From Cytospora piceicola (lineage: Eukaryota > Ascomycota > Sordariomycetes > Diaporthales > Cytosporaceae): DNA of 64,000 nt. The notes beneath the pieces were generated by a model. The model was not told where the DNA came from. It saw only the letters and a program-made list of their open reading frames with translations, and did not search any database. The translations under genes and the position numbers were made by a program. The stretch's first letter is position 1. Each line of letters begins with the position of its first letter. The stretch spans positions 62,001 to 126,000 of the forward strand of contig JALQBC010000012.1 in assembly GCA_023375675.1 (NCBI GenBank). The letters are read 5' to 3'. Below, piece after piece: positions 1 through 12,773 of the stretch.

Positions 1-3000
1 AGGGCTTGTATTTTGGAGAAGACATGCCCCAAGTTCCCGGATCCCAACGGCTACTTTCCCAAACCGTCACTATCTGCTATTTTAGCCTCGCGCGATGTCG
101 AACTAGAGCCCCCGCTGTCGTGGACTGGCGCACGGCGCCACGGGAACACGGCGACTGCCTTGAGTGGTAGCTTTCCGCGTTTTCGTGTGACTGGACCGTC
201 GTCTTACGTGAGGCAGTTCACCGGACAAATCGCATCCGAGGGCAAAACTAGCCGGCGACGTGGGAAGATGCGTAACCGTCACCCGGGCCTAAAAGTCGCT
301 ACATACCTAGGGAGGTATCTAGAAATGAGCAACGGGCCTTTTATTTTGTGAAGTCCTACAGACAATGACGACTAGCGCGGCCTTGTCGGGCTGGGCGTAA
401 TCTGCATCTTGCAATCTTTTCGGGTCTCGACTTGCTTCTTGAGAGCGTAGCAAAATCTGGGGAAACCCATCATGGTGGTGTGGCGGAAGTAAGCAGACAC
501 ATTATGACTTACAGGATTCACACATGGCATCGGATCTGTCAGTGGGAATGTGGTCCACCACACGATCTTCATAGAGCAAAGTCAAATTTTGAAGGAGTGC
601 GATGCAGATGGAGACACCTTCTCCTGAGGCTGCAGAGCGGGAAACAAGGATTCGCCGGTTCAGTGCCCTGCATTCGCCCATGCTACAAGAGCACGTCTCC
701 TTGTCCTTGTGGATGGCGCCTCTCAGATCGACCATGAAAAGTGTGGTGTGGTCACTGCTGCGGCCATCCTCCGTCCTGGTGGGTCCTGTTCTTGTTGAAG
801 ATCGTGGTAGTGGACGCTGTTCCAGTTGGCCCAAGCTTCTACCTATGTATGCTTTGTATATCGCAAGTACGGTACCATGGTCAGTCACAAATCGTCATGC
901 CAGGTCAGGCTCACATATCCCCCCAGCGACTACTATGCCGTACGTGTGAGTCCGCGACTTGCGGAGACTGGGGACGGGGGAGGGGATGGGAACGAGAATT
1001 CAAATCCCGCACCGTGGTGTTCCCGGATCACATCTTTCGAACCCGTCTGATGCCGTGGTAGAATGTCGAGGTTTTGCGATCGGTTGTTGATTCGACGATT
1101 CATATCGAACCTGGCTTGTCAGGCTCCCTGGCTCCATGGGTTTTCCTGAATGTCAGCTGGCCGGGTCGATACTACGCTGCGCAAACCAATCAAGTATTTC
1201 ATTGATAACCAAGTCCGCTCACCATCCATGAATGTTCACCCTTGTAGCGCCCATCTGCATTTGGCTGTTTACGCGCCAGGCTCAATCCTGGTCACCACAC
1301 CCTTTCCCCTTGTCGTCCTTTGACTCTCACACTTCTCATTCACACCCTCTCGTTGCGTCGGGGGGGAAGGGCACTCCTGGAGCCCTGGGACCCGGGATTT
1401 CCCATGGTCTCTGCGGGTCTGGACCATCGCACAGCACCGTCCTGATAGTTCTTGTCGTGTCTATGGACCGTGACGGCTACAAGCGCCTTGTCATGCGGGC
1501 CGTTTTCAGGAAGCTAGAAGACAAGATGCTTCTCAAAGCCGTTCCAGAACAAGTAGCTGGGCTGCTTGACAGTGTTGAACCTGCTTCCCATCACCATTTC
1601 AGTGGAGCTGCGAATTGGCTGCCCAGTAACACTTGCGGCGTGGGGGACATATCCAAAGGAATGCCGCTTGGGAATCTGGCGGCACCGTTCCCAGCGGGTT
1701 CACAGTAGCCTGTGGACAGTCCATGCAAGATGTCGTAGAAGATTATCGAACATTCAGTGACATTGCCATTGTTGTCCCCGGCAAGCTTCACTTGATAGCT
1801 GCTTGACCCTGCCTTCGAGCCACCTCTTCATTCCACATATGTAGGATCGGGGCTAGTTGAGTCCGTGATTAAAGAATAACTCTTGCTCTGATGAGGAGCG
1901 TGAAACGACGAACGGCGTTATCAAATGGGCGTCATCCGTGGCGCAACTCGCTCCGTCGCCGACTGCCAGGATTGAGGACCACTTGCCCAATCATTGAAGG
2001 AGGAGAAACGAGTGATTGCCTCCCGTCGACCCGGTCAGCATCACGACATGCGACTCTCCAGTCTTTTCGTGGTGCTCGCTTGACACAACCCGTGAGCCTG
2101 TAGTACGTTTGCGAGTCGCATTTTCAACCTTTGGCAGTGGAATCTCATGCCTCGCGTTGGGTCGCCGCTGCCGCCACGACCTCCGAACGACATCCGGCAG
2201 TCATGGTCGCGTATGTGACTTTCCACAGTGAGGAATACCGTCGTTCATTGTGCAACATGGGTGTACCCCCTCCAAAAGGGAAGACTCGTGACAAACGGCA
2301 AGTCAACTTGAACTTGAACTTGGGGTGGGATGGAGCATGGGCCAGTCCCCTCCCCTTCCTCCGTCGTCAGGGGTAGGAGTGAGAACTGTGGCTTGGCCTG
2401 TACATATGTACAGTACATGCAGCCTTCACACATGAAAGAAAATGAAAACTCGCCCCGACCTACCCCTTTTGGTTAGTATAAAAAGGACCAGTCACAAGTG
2501 TCCGAGTTATGGACGGGCTTCTCTTCCCGAACCGGTTTCTCACATGTAGTGTACTATGGTGAAAAGATGCAAGCCGTCAGACCAGGATGTGCTATCGGTC
2601 TAATGGGGACCATGAGAGTGGTCGTTTGCTGGACCCGTGTCGTTGCTGGCCATGCTTTGAGATGCAATCTGGGACCCGTAGCACGGCGGCACCGTGAAGC
2701 GTCTCGGGCATGAGCCAGGTACTGACCAATGTCAGCATTTTGTCAGCGCCATAGTGCTGCAATTGGAAGGGGGTTGAATCATACGTGATGAGAAAACTTC
2801 GCGGCCCGCTTGAATGCTTGCGAAGATGCCAAGGGGGGGGTTGTGACTAGACAACTGCGACATGCAGATAGGATGCTGTGGCGGGAAATCTGGTGGAAGG
2901 CGCGGATAGTAAGTAGAGTAGCTGCAGCCTGATCTCACCTATGTCTCATAAATAGTAGGGTAGGTAGGATCATGGCTTGCTAGCCGTGCAAGTTTCATAG

Positions 3001-5500
3001 TGCAAGCCGAATTTGAAGGGAGCCTCGGCCCTCAATCTGTGCGTCGTCTCCTGCGGCTGGGACCTTATCAAGCCGTGCCCGTCCTATCAAGGCCTCTGTT
3101 CTGGAAGACCGAGCCAGCAAATGTGGGGAAATGATGATCTCGTGATTGAAGAGTTCCGGCATGGCGTCTTTGTTTGAGTCTCCCCGTATGCGACATTGTT
3201 TGAAGATTGAATCCATCAAGCGCGACTGGGTCCTGGTAGGCCATATGTGGCACCAAGGCCTACTATAGCAGAAGAAGATTCGCTCATCAAGTGGATCAGT
3301 TTTTCGGAACAACCTAGGAATATATCCCTTCTGCCATATGGCACCAGTTGACACTGTACCCGTAGGGACCTTATTTTCGCTTTGAGGTCCCTACGGGTAG
3401 CTCAACCTTGGAAGCAGGGCTGCCAGGTTGATGGATACTATGGGCCAGGAAACGGGTAGCGCGGGAGAGTGCCAAATTTGGGAAGGCCCGAAGCTGACTG
3501 GGGCTCGCAGTAAATATCCCCCAGCAAGGTCCAGACGGCGCACACGGGCCGTCGAGGATATTGCGATGCGTGAACGGTGTCTTGTATGGAGCTAAGTTGG
3601 TTCCAACCCGGTGGAAAAGGAGCCTGCGTTCCGACGATTACCGGCTGACGATCTCTTGTGTGCAGACTTGGCCACGGCAAGCATACTTCTACCAACATGT
3701 GTGAACCGTGGTCTGTTGGTGTAGTGTAAAACCGATTTACATAATGAATTTGCGAACGAGGAACGGGCCTTTCAGCCTAAACAGCCAAATCGACATGAAT
3801 ACACAGTCATATTCGACACGAGGTTGAGTCCGACTGGTGAAGTAGAAATAAGTGGAGTCTGTGATGTCGGTGGCTCCATTCCAGTTATCCCATGGATGTC
3901 TTGATGAGGGAGTTCCATTCCAAGGTGCGCCATGTCGGTTGAATCTTGAAACGCCATCACATATCTGCAGGGTGATGAGATTTGAGATGGAAAACAGAGC
4001 GGATGGTCGCTGGCTCGACCAGTTTAGCACGCGTAGTCTGCAGTCGTACAAAAGCAGACATATCATACCTGGGCACCTCGGTATGTACTCCGTACTGTCG
4101 TACTGTCGTACTGTGGTACTGTGGGATCTACCTGGGTACGTACCATGTGCAGCTGCTGCTGACCTGCAGCTGGGCTGCACAGCACTGCACTGCAGATGGA
4201 GATGGAGATGGAAATAGAGAACATACATACCCCATACAGTGTGTGACTCAGGAAGAAAACTGTACTGTGCTTCAGCCCAATCAAGTACTTGTATATCCGT
4301 ACCAACATGTACCTACAGCCTCGTGTAAGCCTTTTGGGGCCATGACCAGGGAGGGCTAGATAGCTGTTGGCCCCCGCGATATAAGCAGGTTCTATACCCA
4401 GTTAGGAGGTTGGGAATTCTGGAAATCCACACAAGACTTGGAACGCCTCATCTAGATCCCCATTGTCCTGTCCTATTGTAGGAAGATCCTGAAGAAGCAG
4501 ACTGGCACAGCAGTAGATAGGAATCATGATAAGCAGCAGGGGCTTCGAAGCGGTGCTTCCGGTTTCCAATTATTACTTAAATACATACCCAGGTATCTAT
4601 TCAAGTATCTATTTAGGCCACGACTAATGCTATGTATGTGAAAGCCAAAACCAGTTACTGACAGTTTTGTTAGGTTAGTTTTTCAAGCTGGGGATCATTG
4701 TTTGACTATGCTGTACGTTCAACCCTTTGAGGAAGCTGGTCGTGAGCTGGGACGCGTATCTTTGGGCTATCGACGTTGACAGCGTCAGTGATAGCGTCAG
4801 CATCACCAATATTGGCCTTGACCTGAGAACAATCTCCGGCTGATATCGTAACCACATGCACCTGGGCATTCTTGAAGCACAGGTGCTCCCCCCCCCCCGG
4901 CCATTTCGGATCTAGGAATGGAACCTAGGAACCTTGAAACCTAGCAAGTACTCGTGTACATATATGTAGGATCCCTTTGTGTGCAGATGGAGAGAGGTCT
5001 GGCCTGCCTGTTCCTTCCATCTTTTCCCATGTATGATCCAGTCAGCGACCAACCACCTGGACAGTTGCTTGTGCGGAAACCCCTGCATTCCGTCCTGAAC
5101 CGCGACTATTAAATGACAAATCCAAGGTTCCAAGGGCTAGTGGTATGTCCAGGTACTCGAGTACTTATGACAGCGTCAAGCATTGCATCAACAATCGGGC
5201 ATGCTCATCGAACATTCGTACTCGGGATGAACATAAACCTTTTGAATCTTATTTAGAATTCGACCGATTAACCCGAAAGGGAAATACTCCGTCAATCGGG
5301 CACAAAGCGTCTCCAATCGCCTTTGAATGGCGTTGCAGCTTCTGGTGTCGTAATTGGCTGCCTTGTTCGCCACAGTACTGTACATAACCGGTTTACTGGG
5401 GTCGCCCGTACTGTACAAATACGGAAGTACTTGCAGACCACGAAGTACCTAGGTACCTAGGTACCTTAGTACCTGCTGCCTACCTAGGGTAGGTACGGTA
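1..5500. other. intergenic, no supportable gene
   Basis: Several open frames of 60-160 codons exist on both strands, but many lack an ATG start, none resembles a known family, and they overlap one another. Base composition is ordinary, without the strong AT skew of the RIP block further right. Visible items are a perfect hairpin (3357-3399, listed separately), short GTACTGT repeats near 4090-4136, and GTACCTAGGTAC-like palindromic runs near 5440-5500. I see no tRNA or rRNA gene. A gene with many short exons cannot be fully excluded. Confidence 0.5.
3357..3399. repeat. perfect 15-bp inverted repeat (hairpin)
   Basis: The arm TACCCGTAGGGACCT (3357-3371) is followed after a 13-base AT-rich loop by its exact reverse complement (3385-3399). 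No coding gene lies nearby. It may be a structured RNA, a transposon footprint or a chance palindrome. The length and perfection make it stand out. Confidence 0.85.
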
Positions 5501-6784
5501 TGTATCTCCGTACTGCCCGCCGACGACTTTCTCTCTCGCTCTGTTGATAACCTTCTTCTCTCGTCGCAAAGCGCTCATGTGTCTGTCTTTCTCATCTTGT
5601 TTGCCGCCATCTCGACCGTATATACCCAGGACAACGCTGTGCTATCTGACAATTCTGAAAGGTCGTACTGCGTCACTCGCCAGAGTGGAAATTTGACTTT
5701 CAACCTTGCAGGCTTTTCAAAACCTTTTTGCCTGTCGTCGCGATCCGAAGGCTCCACTCCACCAATCCTCCTCCGCTCACACGCATCGATTTTAGTACAC
5801 ACACCCCTAGCTGTATTGGCCTACCTACGCCACGACAGGGATACTTACTTACGCTGTACGCAGTCGCTGTACGCACGCAGTGATTCATCCGTACTGCCAG
5901 TGCGGAATGCATCGCACAGACTGCTCCGTACGTCCTATGCTGTACGCAGTATTGTCCTGAGAAGCGTCCCCTTCATCAAAGGCGTCGTCTACAGAATACA
6001 GAAGGAACACCACCGCCGCTGCACCAATAGCAATATCAGCTTCGGCGCCACCAGTCGAAATCATCGTTCGTCAAAGGCCATTTCAAAACGGCTTTTGATC
6101 AATCCTGCCTTCTTCTAGCTTCAAATCGGCATCCTTCGTTATCAGCCTAGTCCAAGGCCACATATTCTGGGCTGGAGCACCCGCCCTCCTTCGCCGGTTT
6201 ACCTGGGCTAGAAAGGAACTTCTGTTTCGTTCACGCCTTGTTATTGTTGCCGTGGTGCAGCCCGGCCCCAGCTGTCCCGCCTCTTCGCATGGTGGACCTT
6301 GTACACTGTCGCTGTCACTGCTTGCCACCGACCAAGCCGCAACGGGGTCTCCACAATACACCATCATCAATCACTCTGCAGTCCACACTGTACTTTTGAT
6401 AGCATAGCAGCCGGTACCAAGGACCCTGTACCGTACTGTACGTATTAGTATTGAGGTACTAACCGGGAAGCGAAGCGAACGGGTCCCTCTCCCACGGCCC
6501 CTCAGGCGCCCAGGACGGACAGACCAAATCCCCGTCCAGCGAGACGAAAGGCGACGATTGCCATCTTCCCTCCTTATTATTCGATACATCTTCCCGCAAG
6601 GCACTGGGATTTGCGCCAACCATACGCACGCAGAGTGCCCTGCCTGCATCGAATCGCTGCGCACATTCCGGGTCAAGCTTCGTCGTCTTTGCATCCACCT
6701 CATCACAACCCTCCAACTATATCAAGACACGTTGTTTCGCAGACCCGTGCACCTTCGGTCATTAACAGTGTCGCAGCTGCGCTC
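5501..6784 (+). promoter_or_regulatory. probable promoter and 5' leader of the RSC7 gene
   Basis: About 1.3 kb precedes the first RSC7 exon. It contains a pyrimidine-rich tract with CTCTC runs (about 5528-5570), which is common near fungal transcription starts, and then a long pyrimidine-biased stretch. An open frame of 179 codons from 5579 has no ATG at its start and resembles nothing known, so I treat it as leader rather than gene. No TATA box or specific factor site is assigned. Confidence 0.35.
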
Positions 6785-9181
6785 ATGTACTCCGCACAGC
6801 CTAACGGCGCTGATAGTGCGACAATCAATCCTGCTGCTCTCGCATCGCCTGGTAAGTTGGCCGCCACCCCCCTAAATGTCATACATGAACCTTCTGCTGG
6901 GCCCGGGCGTGCCCTGTCCTGCGCCCGCACCACGACGCGTCTACCGCACTGCACTGCACTGCACTGCACTGCACCGTACTGCACCGCACTGCACCGCAAC
7001 CACAGCGCACCAAGCCACACCTCATTGCCTCGCAGCGCATTGCATCGCAAGTTGCGACGACCTGCTCTCGATTACGACTGCAGGCCGATGCGCGCGTTTG
7101 CGCTGTCTTTTCTTCGCGTCGCGCAACATGGCGACAGGCGCCTGTCTACAGCCGATCATGACTCGATGATACTAATGCGCCGCCTGGCTTAGATTTACTC
7201 AACTCCAACTCCCGAGGTATCAAGAGGAGTCGATCGCCTGACACGTACGAAGCGCCGCCGCCTGGTTCGGCTGGGGATGACGGTATGTTGTGGTCAATTT
7301 CCTGTGCAGCTGTACCTGGTCGACATCTACATGTCTCATGTTACATGTTCAGGGCGGTGCCACGCGGCGTGAGGAACACGGGCTGATGGCGTTGTCGCGC
7401 AAGCAGATCAAAACCCTAGGAAACGCGGAAGACCCATGAAATCAACCCGTCCCGGAGCTATCTCAGAGAGTCCTACCCAGGCATCCGCTCCCATGCAACA
7501 ATCAATCCCGCCGCAGACCCCTCAGTCTCAAAATGCACGTCTCCCGGGGCCGCAACCTGGCTACACGCCGTCCCAAGCGTCGGCCTCCTCGCCACCGAAG
7601 CCCACACCGACCAAGTCGACCCTGAAGGCATTGCCTACTGTTCGCGACCACACTACAGACCAGCTTGGCCCCGGGGGAGACGAGTATCTACCCCGGGAGG
7701 TCGACGAGAATGGAGAGAAGAAGGTCATGTCAAATGGACAGCTACTCGGCGGTCGCGAATACCGCTGCCGGACATTCCTTGTCCCGAATCGAGGAGACAA
7801 ACTCTTTATGCTGGCTACTGAGTGTGCGAGGGTCCTTGGATACAGGGATTCATACCTTCTCTTCAACAAAAATCGATCCTTATTCAAGATCATTGCCAAC
7901 CAGACAGAGAAGGATGACCTTGTCAGCCAGGAGATTCTCCCTTTCTCCTACAGGTCCAGACAAATAGCGATCGTTACGGCACGCAGTATGTTCCGTCAGT
8001 TTGGCAGTCGTGTGATTGTAAACGGCCGCAGGGTTCGTGACGACTATTGGGAAACAAAAGCCCGCAAGCAGGGCTTCACAGAAGCCGACTTAGCCGGGGA
8101 GAAGAGACCCGGTGCATCCAAGGCGCGAGAAGCGGCCGCAGCCGCGGAGCAGAATGCGTCCTTACTTGGCGGTCCTCAAGGAGAGATTGTCTACAGCAAC
8201 AGTCCAGCGCAATTTGGTGGAGCTCCGCATCCCCAGCTCATTCAACCAGGTATGATTGGAACGGTATCTCCCCGAAACAGCAATAGAACACACAGGTTAA
8301 CGTTACTAGAATATCCCGATGCGAGACGGACCGACTACTCTTCAATCCTCAAGACTGGTCCTCGGCAAGAGATTACCGGGCCCCCTTACCAGGACAGAAC
8401 TCAGCCAACGGCCATGCCTGAGATACATGCGCAAGCGCATCATACAGCGGAGTTCAATCGCTCGGTCAACCAACAGCGTGAAATGCGCACCGATTATATG
8501 AACAACATGTGGCGAAGGCCTCACGAACAGCCAGTATCCGCCGCTATAAGCCAACCTGTTACTGTTGGGACCACTGATGCAAGCATTCCGGCATCTCGTG
8601 CTACGCAATCACCCCACACTACCACAGCTGGGCTGTCGCAGCAACAATCTGGTGTGGTTCCGAGCCAAAGTCCCCAATTGATGATGACAGCGCCGCCATA
8701 TTCCAACCCAATTCAATCTCAGGGCCCTATAAGCCAGTCAGCGACAATGAGAGGTATGGCCCAAGTTCCAAGTCAGCCGCATTCCAAGCCAACAAGTTTG
8801 TCTTCAGGGTCTACAGCGAGTATGCCGCAGACGGCTCAAAGCTATGGCTACCAACCCTCAGGCCAGATGTGGCCGCCTACGCCACAGGCCCCGCAGTATG
8901 GATATACTCACCAGCAACCGCAACAATCCCCTCACCCCCAACAGAGCTCTACGTCACAGATGCGGCACTCAAGCAGCTCTGGCCCAGTGCAGCCAGCTGC
9001 CATGCCGTACTCTGGGATGCCAGGAGTGACGCAAGGCTATGCTGCTCCATCACCATATGACCACCAAACGCCACGGCAGTACATGCATCAGCAATCGACT
9101 CCTTCGCCAGCCGTTACGCAGGCATGGTCAGGTCAACAGCAACAGCCACAGCAATGGTGGACACAGCAGCCACCTCAGTAG
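6785..9181 (+). CDS. RSC7/SWP82-family chromatin-remodelling complex subunit
   Basis: Three exons, 6785-6851, 7193-7282 and 7407-9181, give a 643-residue protein. Donors are GTAAGT and GTATGT. Both introns fall after the first base of a codon and both junctions recreate Asp. The N-terminus reads MYSAQPNGAD, followed by an AT-hook-like PRKRGRPMK near residues 55-63. A globular block at about residues 140-285 (from YLPREVDENG through GGREYRCRTF and SRQIAIVTARSMFRQFGSRV) matches the CRC/Rsc7-Swp82 domain found in RSC and SWI/SNF nucleosome remodellers. The remaining ~360 residues are Gln/Pro/Ser-rich low complexity ending in a QQPQQWWTQQPPQ-like tail, as in other filamentous-fungal members. Nuclear role by family. 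Yeast has two paralogues (Rsc7/Npl6 and Swp82), and sequence alone does not say which complex this subunit joins. Confidence 0.93.
6947..7000. repeat. CTGCA/CCGCA pentamer repeat inside RSC7 intron 1
   Basis: Tandem ACTGC units (about seven, then degenerate CACCG variants) lie in the 341-bp first intron, which is long for this kind of fungus. It is simple-sequence expansion; no function is inferred. Confidence 0.8.
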
Positions 9182-11442
9182 GGTAAATGAGAAGTTCATG
9201 AACAGTTTCATGTATTGGGCTTTTGAGTCCGTGCATTTGGAGGAAATGCCGAAGGTTCTCTGCGCTGCCCCATCATCGCTTACTGTTTACGAGGTGCTCG
9301 TGGAGTTAAGACAGCTGGGTTCCTTCTTGCAGCAGAGGGCGGCGTGGTGCCCCACATCAGATTTACCCCCATGGTCAAGTCTAGAGCAGCTGGAAGAGTG
9401 ATGTTGAGTGGTGTTGAGCCTTCCACACCACCTCGAGTCCAGCATATTGCAATACCTTCGACGACAAACCGCTTCATGAGTACACGAACGACCCACCCTT
9501 GACACCTTCGACGCCTTCAACGACTTCAACATCAACACCTTGCTTCATATCTACTCTTCCTCGCCCGAACCAATTGCGAATGTACATACGCTTGGACTCA
9601 TAACCCATGGGCATCTTTTCTTCTTGGTAGTTTGGCTCTGATAGACGCCAAATGTGACCCTACACCAGCTCTATTTACGGTCGAGCTGATCATCTAGCGC
9701 ACGTTGACGAGGGGCTGTTGTCGGGAATACATATATTTTCTTTGCGGAAGTGGCCCATATTTCGGGTTGGTCGATGAACTGGAGAATAGACACTGAGTTG
9801 GGCCGCTGCTGATGTTGCTTATACCCTGTTGCTATTATCATCGTATGACAGGTTGGCATTTGCAATTGGCGGATACATGGGTTTCATTACTTGCTGGACA
9901 GGTGGCTATCTTTGGTTTTGGAACATTGGATATCCCTGGGTTTGTGTGGTTATTCCCCCGTTTTGCAACACGGCGGCGGCATATGGATGGTGAGATGTCT
10001 GGGGGCCGAGGGCTGGTTTTCGCTTCCGGCGTGGTTTTCTCATTGCTCGATATGCTCATACCCAGCCCCATCCTGGCTTCGTGTTTACGTATCGTTGTCG
10101 TGGATTACGAACGACTGCATCATCAGCATTGGAGGAGTCCATTTTCTCATGGTCATCTTGCTGTTTCTTTCGAACCAGTTGTCTTAGTTCACGTTGTTAC
10201 ATGTTGTTAGCCGCTTCTGTCACGCGCAGTCTCACTGGTTGGGGAGTGGCGAAGCCTTGTCTTTGATTGACCGCGTTGGATCTTTTTGTTGTCGATTTGA
10301 CCCAACACTTGCGTGGCATGCTTGTTGCAGGAGGTGGGGGATTTAGTTTTGCTGTTACCGCTTCGATTCCCTTACATAGGAGGTGCGTGGAGGACTGCAG
10401 TTTGCTCTAATACACGTTCCCACTTTCCTTGCGATATTTTGACCTCTTGGCCCCTCTGGCACTGTGCCCGACATGTGCCATCGCTTTGGCGGTACTACTT
10501 ACATGCGGAAGTATACCCTGCATAGTCCCAGACACGAGATGGAAGACCATATAACGATGGGATATGCACTGTTACATGTGGCCCGATCCCTGGCAACACA
10601 CACCCCATCAGACATGCGAAACATAAGTATTTAGGCAAGATTGGGAGGCAGAGGAGGCAAAATCGAAGAATATGATGGAGGAAAAGGCAAGGGCTCCCAT
10701 GAAAAGCTAGAACGAGAGCTCGCTGACCTGGGCTGTTGACATGTCTCGCGCTGCAAGGTTGAGGAAGAAGCCAGGCAGGCAGGCAGGCAGGCAAGGTCGG
10801 CATCCCTGGTTATACTATAAGTACTGAACAGGGTTTGTGGGCTGCCGGATACGCTGGTACTAAGTCAAGCCCGTCTATTCTTACGCATTTTCTCTTGCAT
10901 GCCCGGAAACACCGACGTTTTTGAGAGCCAACTATGATCTTATTGATGGACGTCCCGGCATGTTATGTAGCTCGGGAGTCCTCACCACGCTGGTGAGGTT
11001 GGCTACTGTAGAGGTGGACACTGAGCCCAGTTTACGCTCCTGGCCCGTTGGACTTCTGAACGCAACGTACGCCTTGGCCTGAAGAATACCACAGCCCGAG
11101 ACCGAACTCACCATTGACGGTCCAGTTCCGATCTCCTTGTGGTTTCGAGGAAAACAACCGGACTCTCCAAGTCTTCTGGGTTACCTCGTATGGGAGAGCA
11201 TCCTAACAGGCACCTGTACTGTATGGCATCGCGGCGGACCCTGGTTGCCGGATACCTCCCTGTCGGCATTATTCGGTGTGTTGGACCGCGTCCATCGAAA
11301 CCGACTGGTGGCCATCCATAGCATGTTGTAATGATCTCAGCGAGGCAGGAATCGGACACGGGTCAATTCCAAAGGGGGTTGGTAGTGAAGGCTCACTTCT
11401 CGGATCGAGATGAATACCGGTTTTCGAGCGGTGTGAAGGCGG
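9182..11442. other. intergenic between convergent RSC7 and Dpb4-like genes
   Basis: Only short, mutually overlapping frames without recognisable similarity are present. The stretch should hold both 3' UTRs, because the flanking genes converge. It contains an (AGGC)5 tract at 10773-10792. I see no RNA gene. Confidence 0.5.
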
Positions 11443-12773
11443 CTAATCGCTGTTATTCCCATCATCCAAGGCCTCATCCTCATCCGGCCTGTCCTCGCGC
11501 TCCTCCAACTCATCGCGCTCCTCGTCGTTCTCATCCTGGCCGTCTTCGTCCTCTTCCGGGGCATCCTCCTCTTCGTCCTCGTCCTCGTCCGGCACAGACT
11601 CCGGGTCGCTGGCGTCCTCCACGTCGTCGTCGACGTCCATCTTCTCGTCGCTCCCGTCCGTCCTGGCCTTCTTGGACCGGTGTTGGCCCCCCGCCGTGCT
11701 CGAGCCCGCAGCCGAGCCCGCGGCCGTGTCGGCGCCCGCCATCGTGATGTCACCCTCTGTCCCCGCCATCGACGTGTCGCCGCCCGCGTCGCCGCCCGGA
11801 GGCTTGGTCGCCTTCTTGGCGGCGGAGACTTTCTTGCGGTAGGCCGAGCGTTTCGTGGTCTGCGTCTCGTTGAACTCTGTGGAAGCTGTGTTAGCGCCTC
11901 TCGCCTCGGATCATACGTAGTGTAGTGGCTCGCTCGGGAGCAAACCACGGGAGAGTGGGGTTGTCGGCTTAGCGTACTGGAGAACTCGGCCTCTACGCGC
12001 TCGCGCATGAAGCCGAACTCTATGTCGTCTAGTGCCCGGAAGACGTCGGCCGGCATGATGGTTTTTTTGTTCTGGAGTGAGGTGACCTCGTTGGCCCTGT
12101 GAGCAATCCAGCCCGTGTTAGTCTTTCTTTGTGGTTTTCCTGTTCGAAAGGCGGCGCTTTAGAGTTTGAGGAGAGGGGGGGAAGCATACGCGTTTGCCAG
12201 GTGGTTTATGAAGACTGTTGCGCTCTTGGTCATGGCAAGTATGGCATTGGCCTGGATCTGGGTGTTCGGTGGGAGGACGCCCTTGGCTAGACGGGTGATG
12301 ATGGACTTGGGCAGTTGTAACTCCTGTAGACAAGGAAAAGGTCAGCAGCCAATCTCGAATAGGAGACCACCAGCCATTGTCGTGGACTGGCCTACCTCGA
12401 TGGGAATCGTCACTGCCTCCTTCGGGTGACCACCGCCAGACTTCTTCTCGTCATCCTTGCTCTTCTCGGACGGCGTCGACTGCGAGGGACCCGCGGCGAA
12501 CGAGGGCAATGAGGCCGCCGAGCCTGACCTTCGGGGTATGACGGCCTCGGGGGTCTGGGCGAGTCCCGGGGGAGGCAGGCTCGGGGGCGGCATGGAGGTG
12601 TCCATGGCTGGTCTGGCGAGGCCTGCCGGGGACGGCGCGGGAGGGGAGGCGGTCGGCGGGGCTGTGATGGGAGCTGGGGCGGGAGCTGGCAAGTCGTCTT
12701 CTATGGGGGCGAACGTCGCGACCGAGGTAGAGGCATCGCTCCTGCGGGCCGGATCGCTCTTGCGCGACGGCAT
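11443..12773 (-). CDS. Dpb4/POLE3-like histone-fold protein (DNA polymerase epsilon and chromatin accessibility)
   Basis: Four exons on the minus strand (12773-12396, 12323-12190, 12096-11978, 11876-11443) join in frame to 354 residues. After a ~120-residue Pro/Ala/Ser-rich N-terminus, residues ~125-210 form a CBF/NF-Y-type histone fold: ELQLPKSIITRLAKGVLPP, then NAILAMTKSATVFINHLANA, then IMPADVFRALDDIEFGF. That pattern is diagnostic of Dpb4/POLE3/CHRAC17, which pairs with Dpb3/POLE4 in DNA polymerase epsilon and, in several organisms, in ISWI-type remodelling complexes. A Lys-rich linker leads to a strongly acidic C-terminal tail (last ~69 residues almost all Asp/Glu with Ser and Asn), also typical. 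The start was chosen at MPSRKSDPARR because it is the first in-frame ATG. The long N-terminal extension is unusual: yeast Dpb4 is about 196 residues with the fold near its start. Confidence 0.92.

Noticed and set aside
980..1050. Possible tRNA B boxes (ATTCAAATCCCG and TTCGAACCC)
   Set aside because: No cloverleaf can be folded around either; T-stem pairing fails.
1232..1708. 158-codon plus-strand frame
   Set aside because: No similarity, overlapping frames on both strands and no splice or start context to support it.
5579..6118. 179-codon plus-strand frame upstream of the RSC7 gene
   Set aside because: It starts with GTG, resembles no family and lies in the pyrimidine-rich leader of the next gene.
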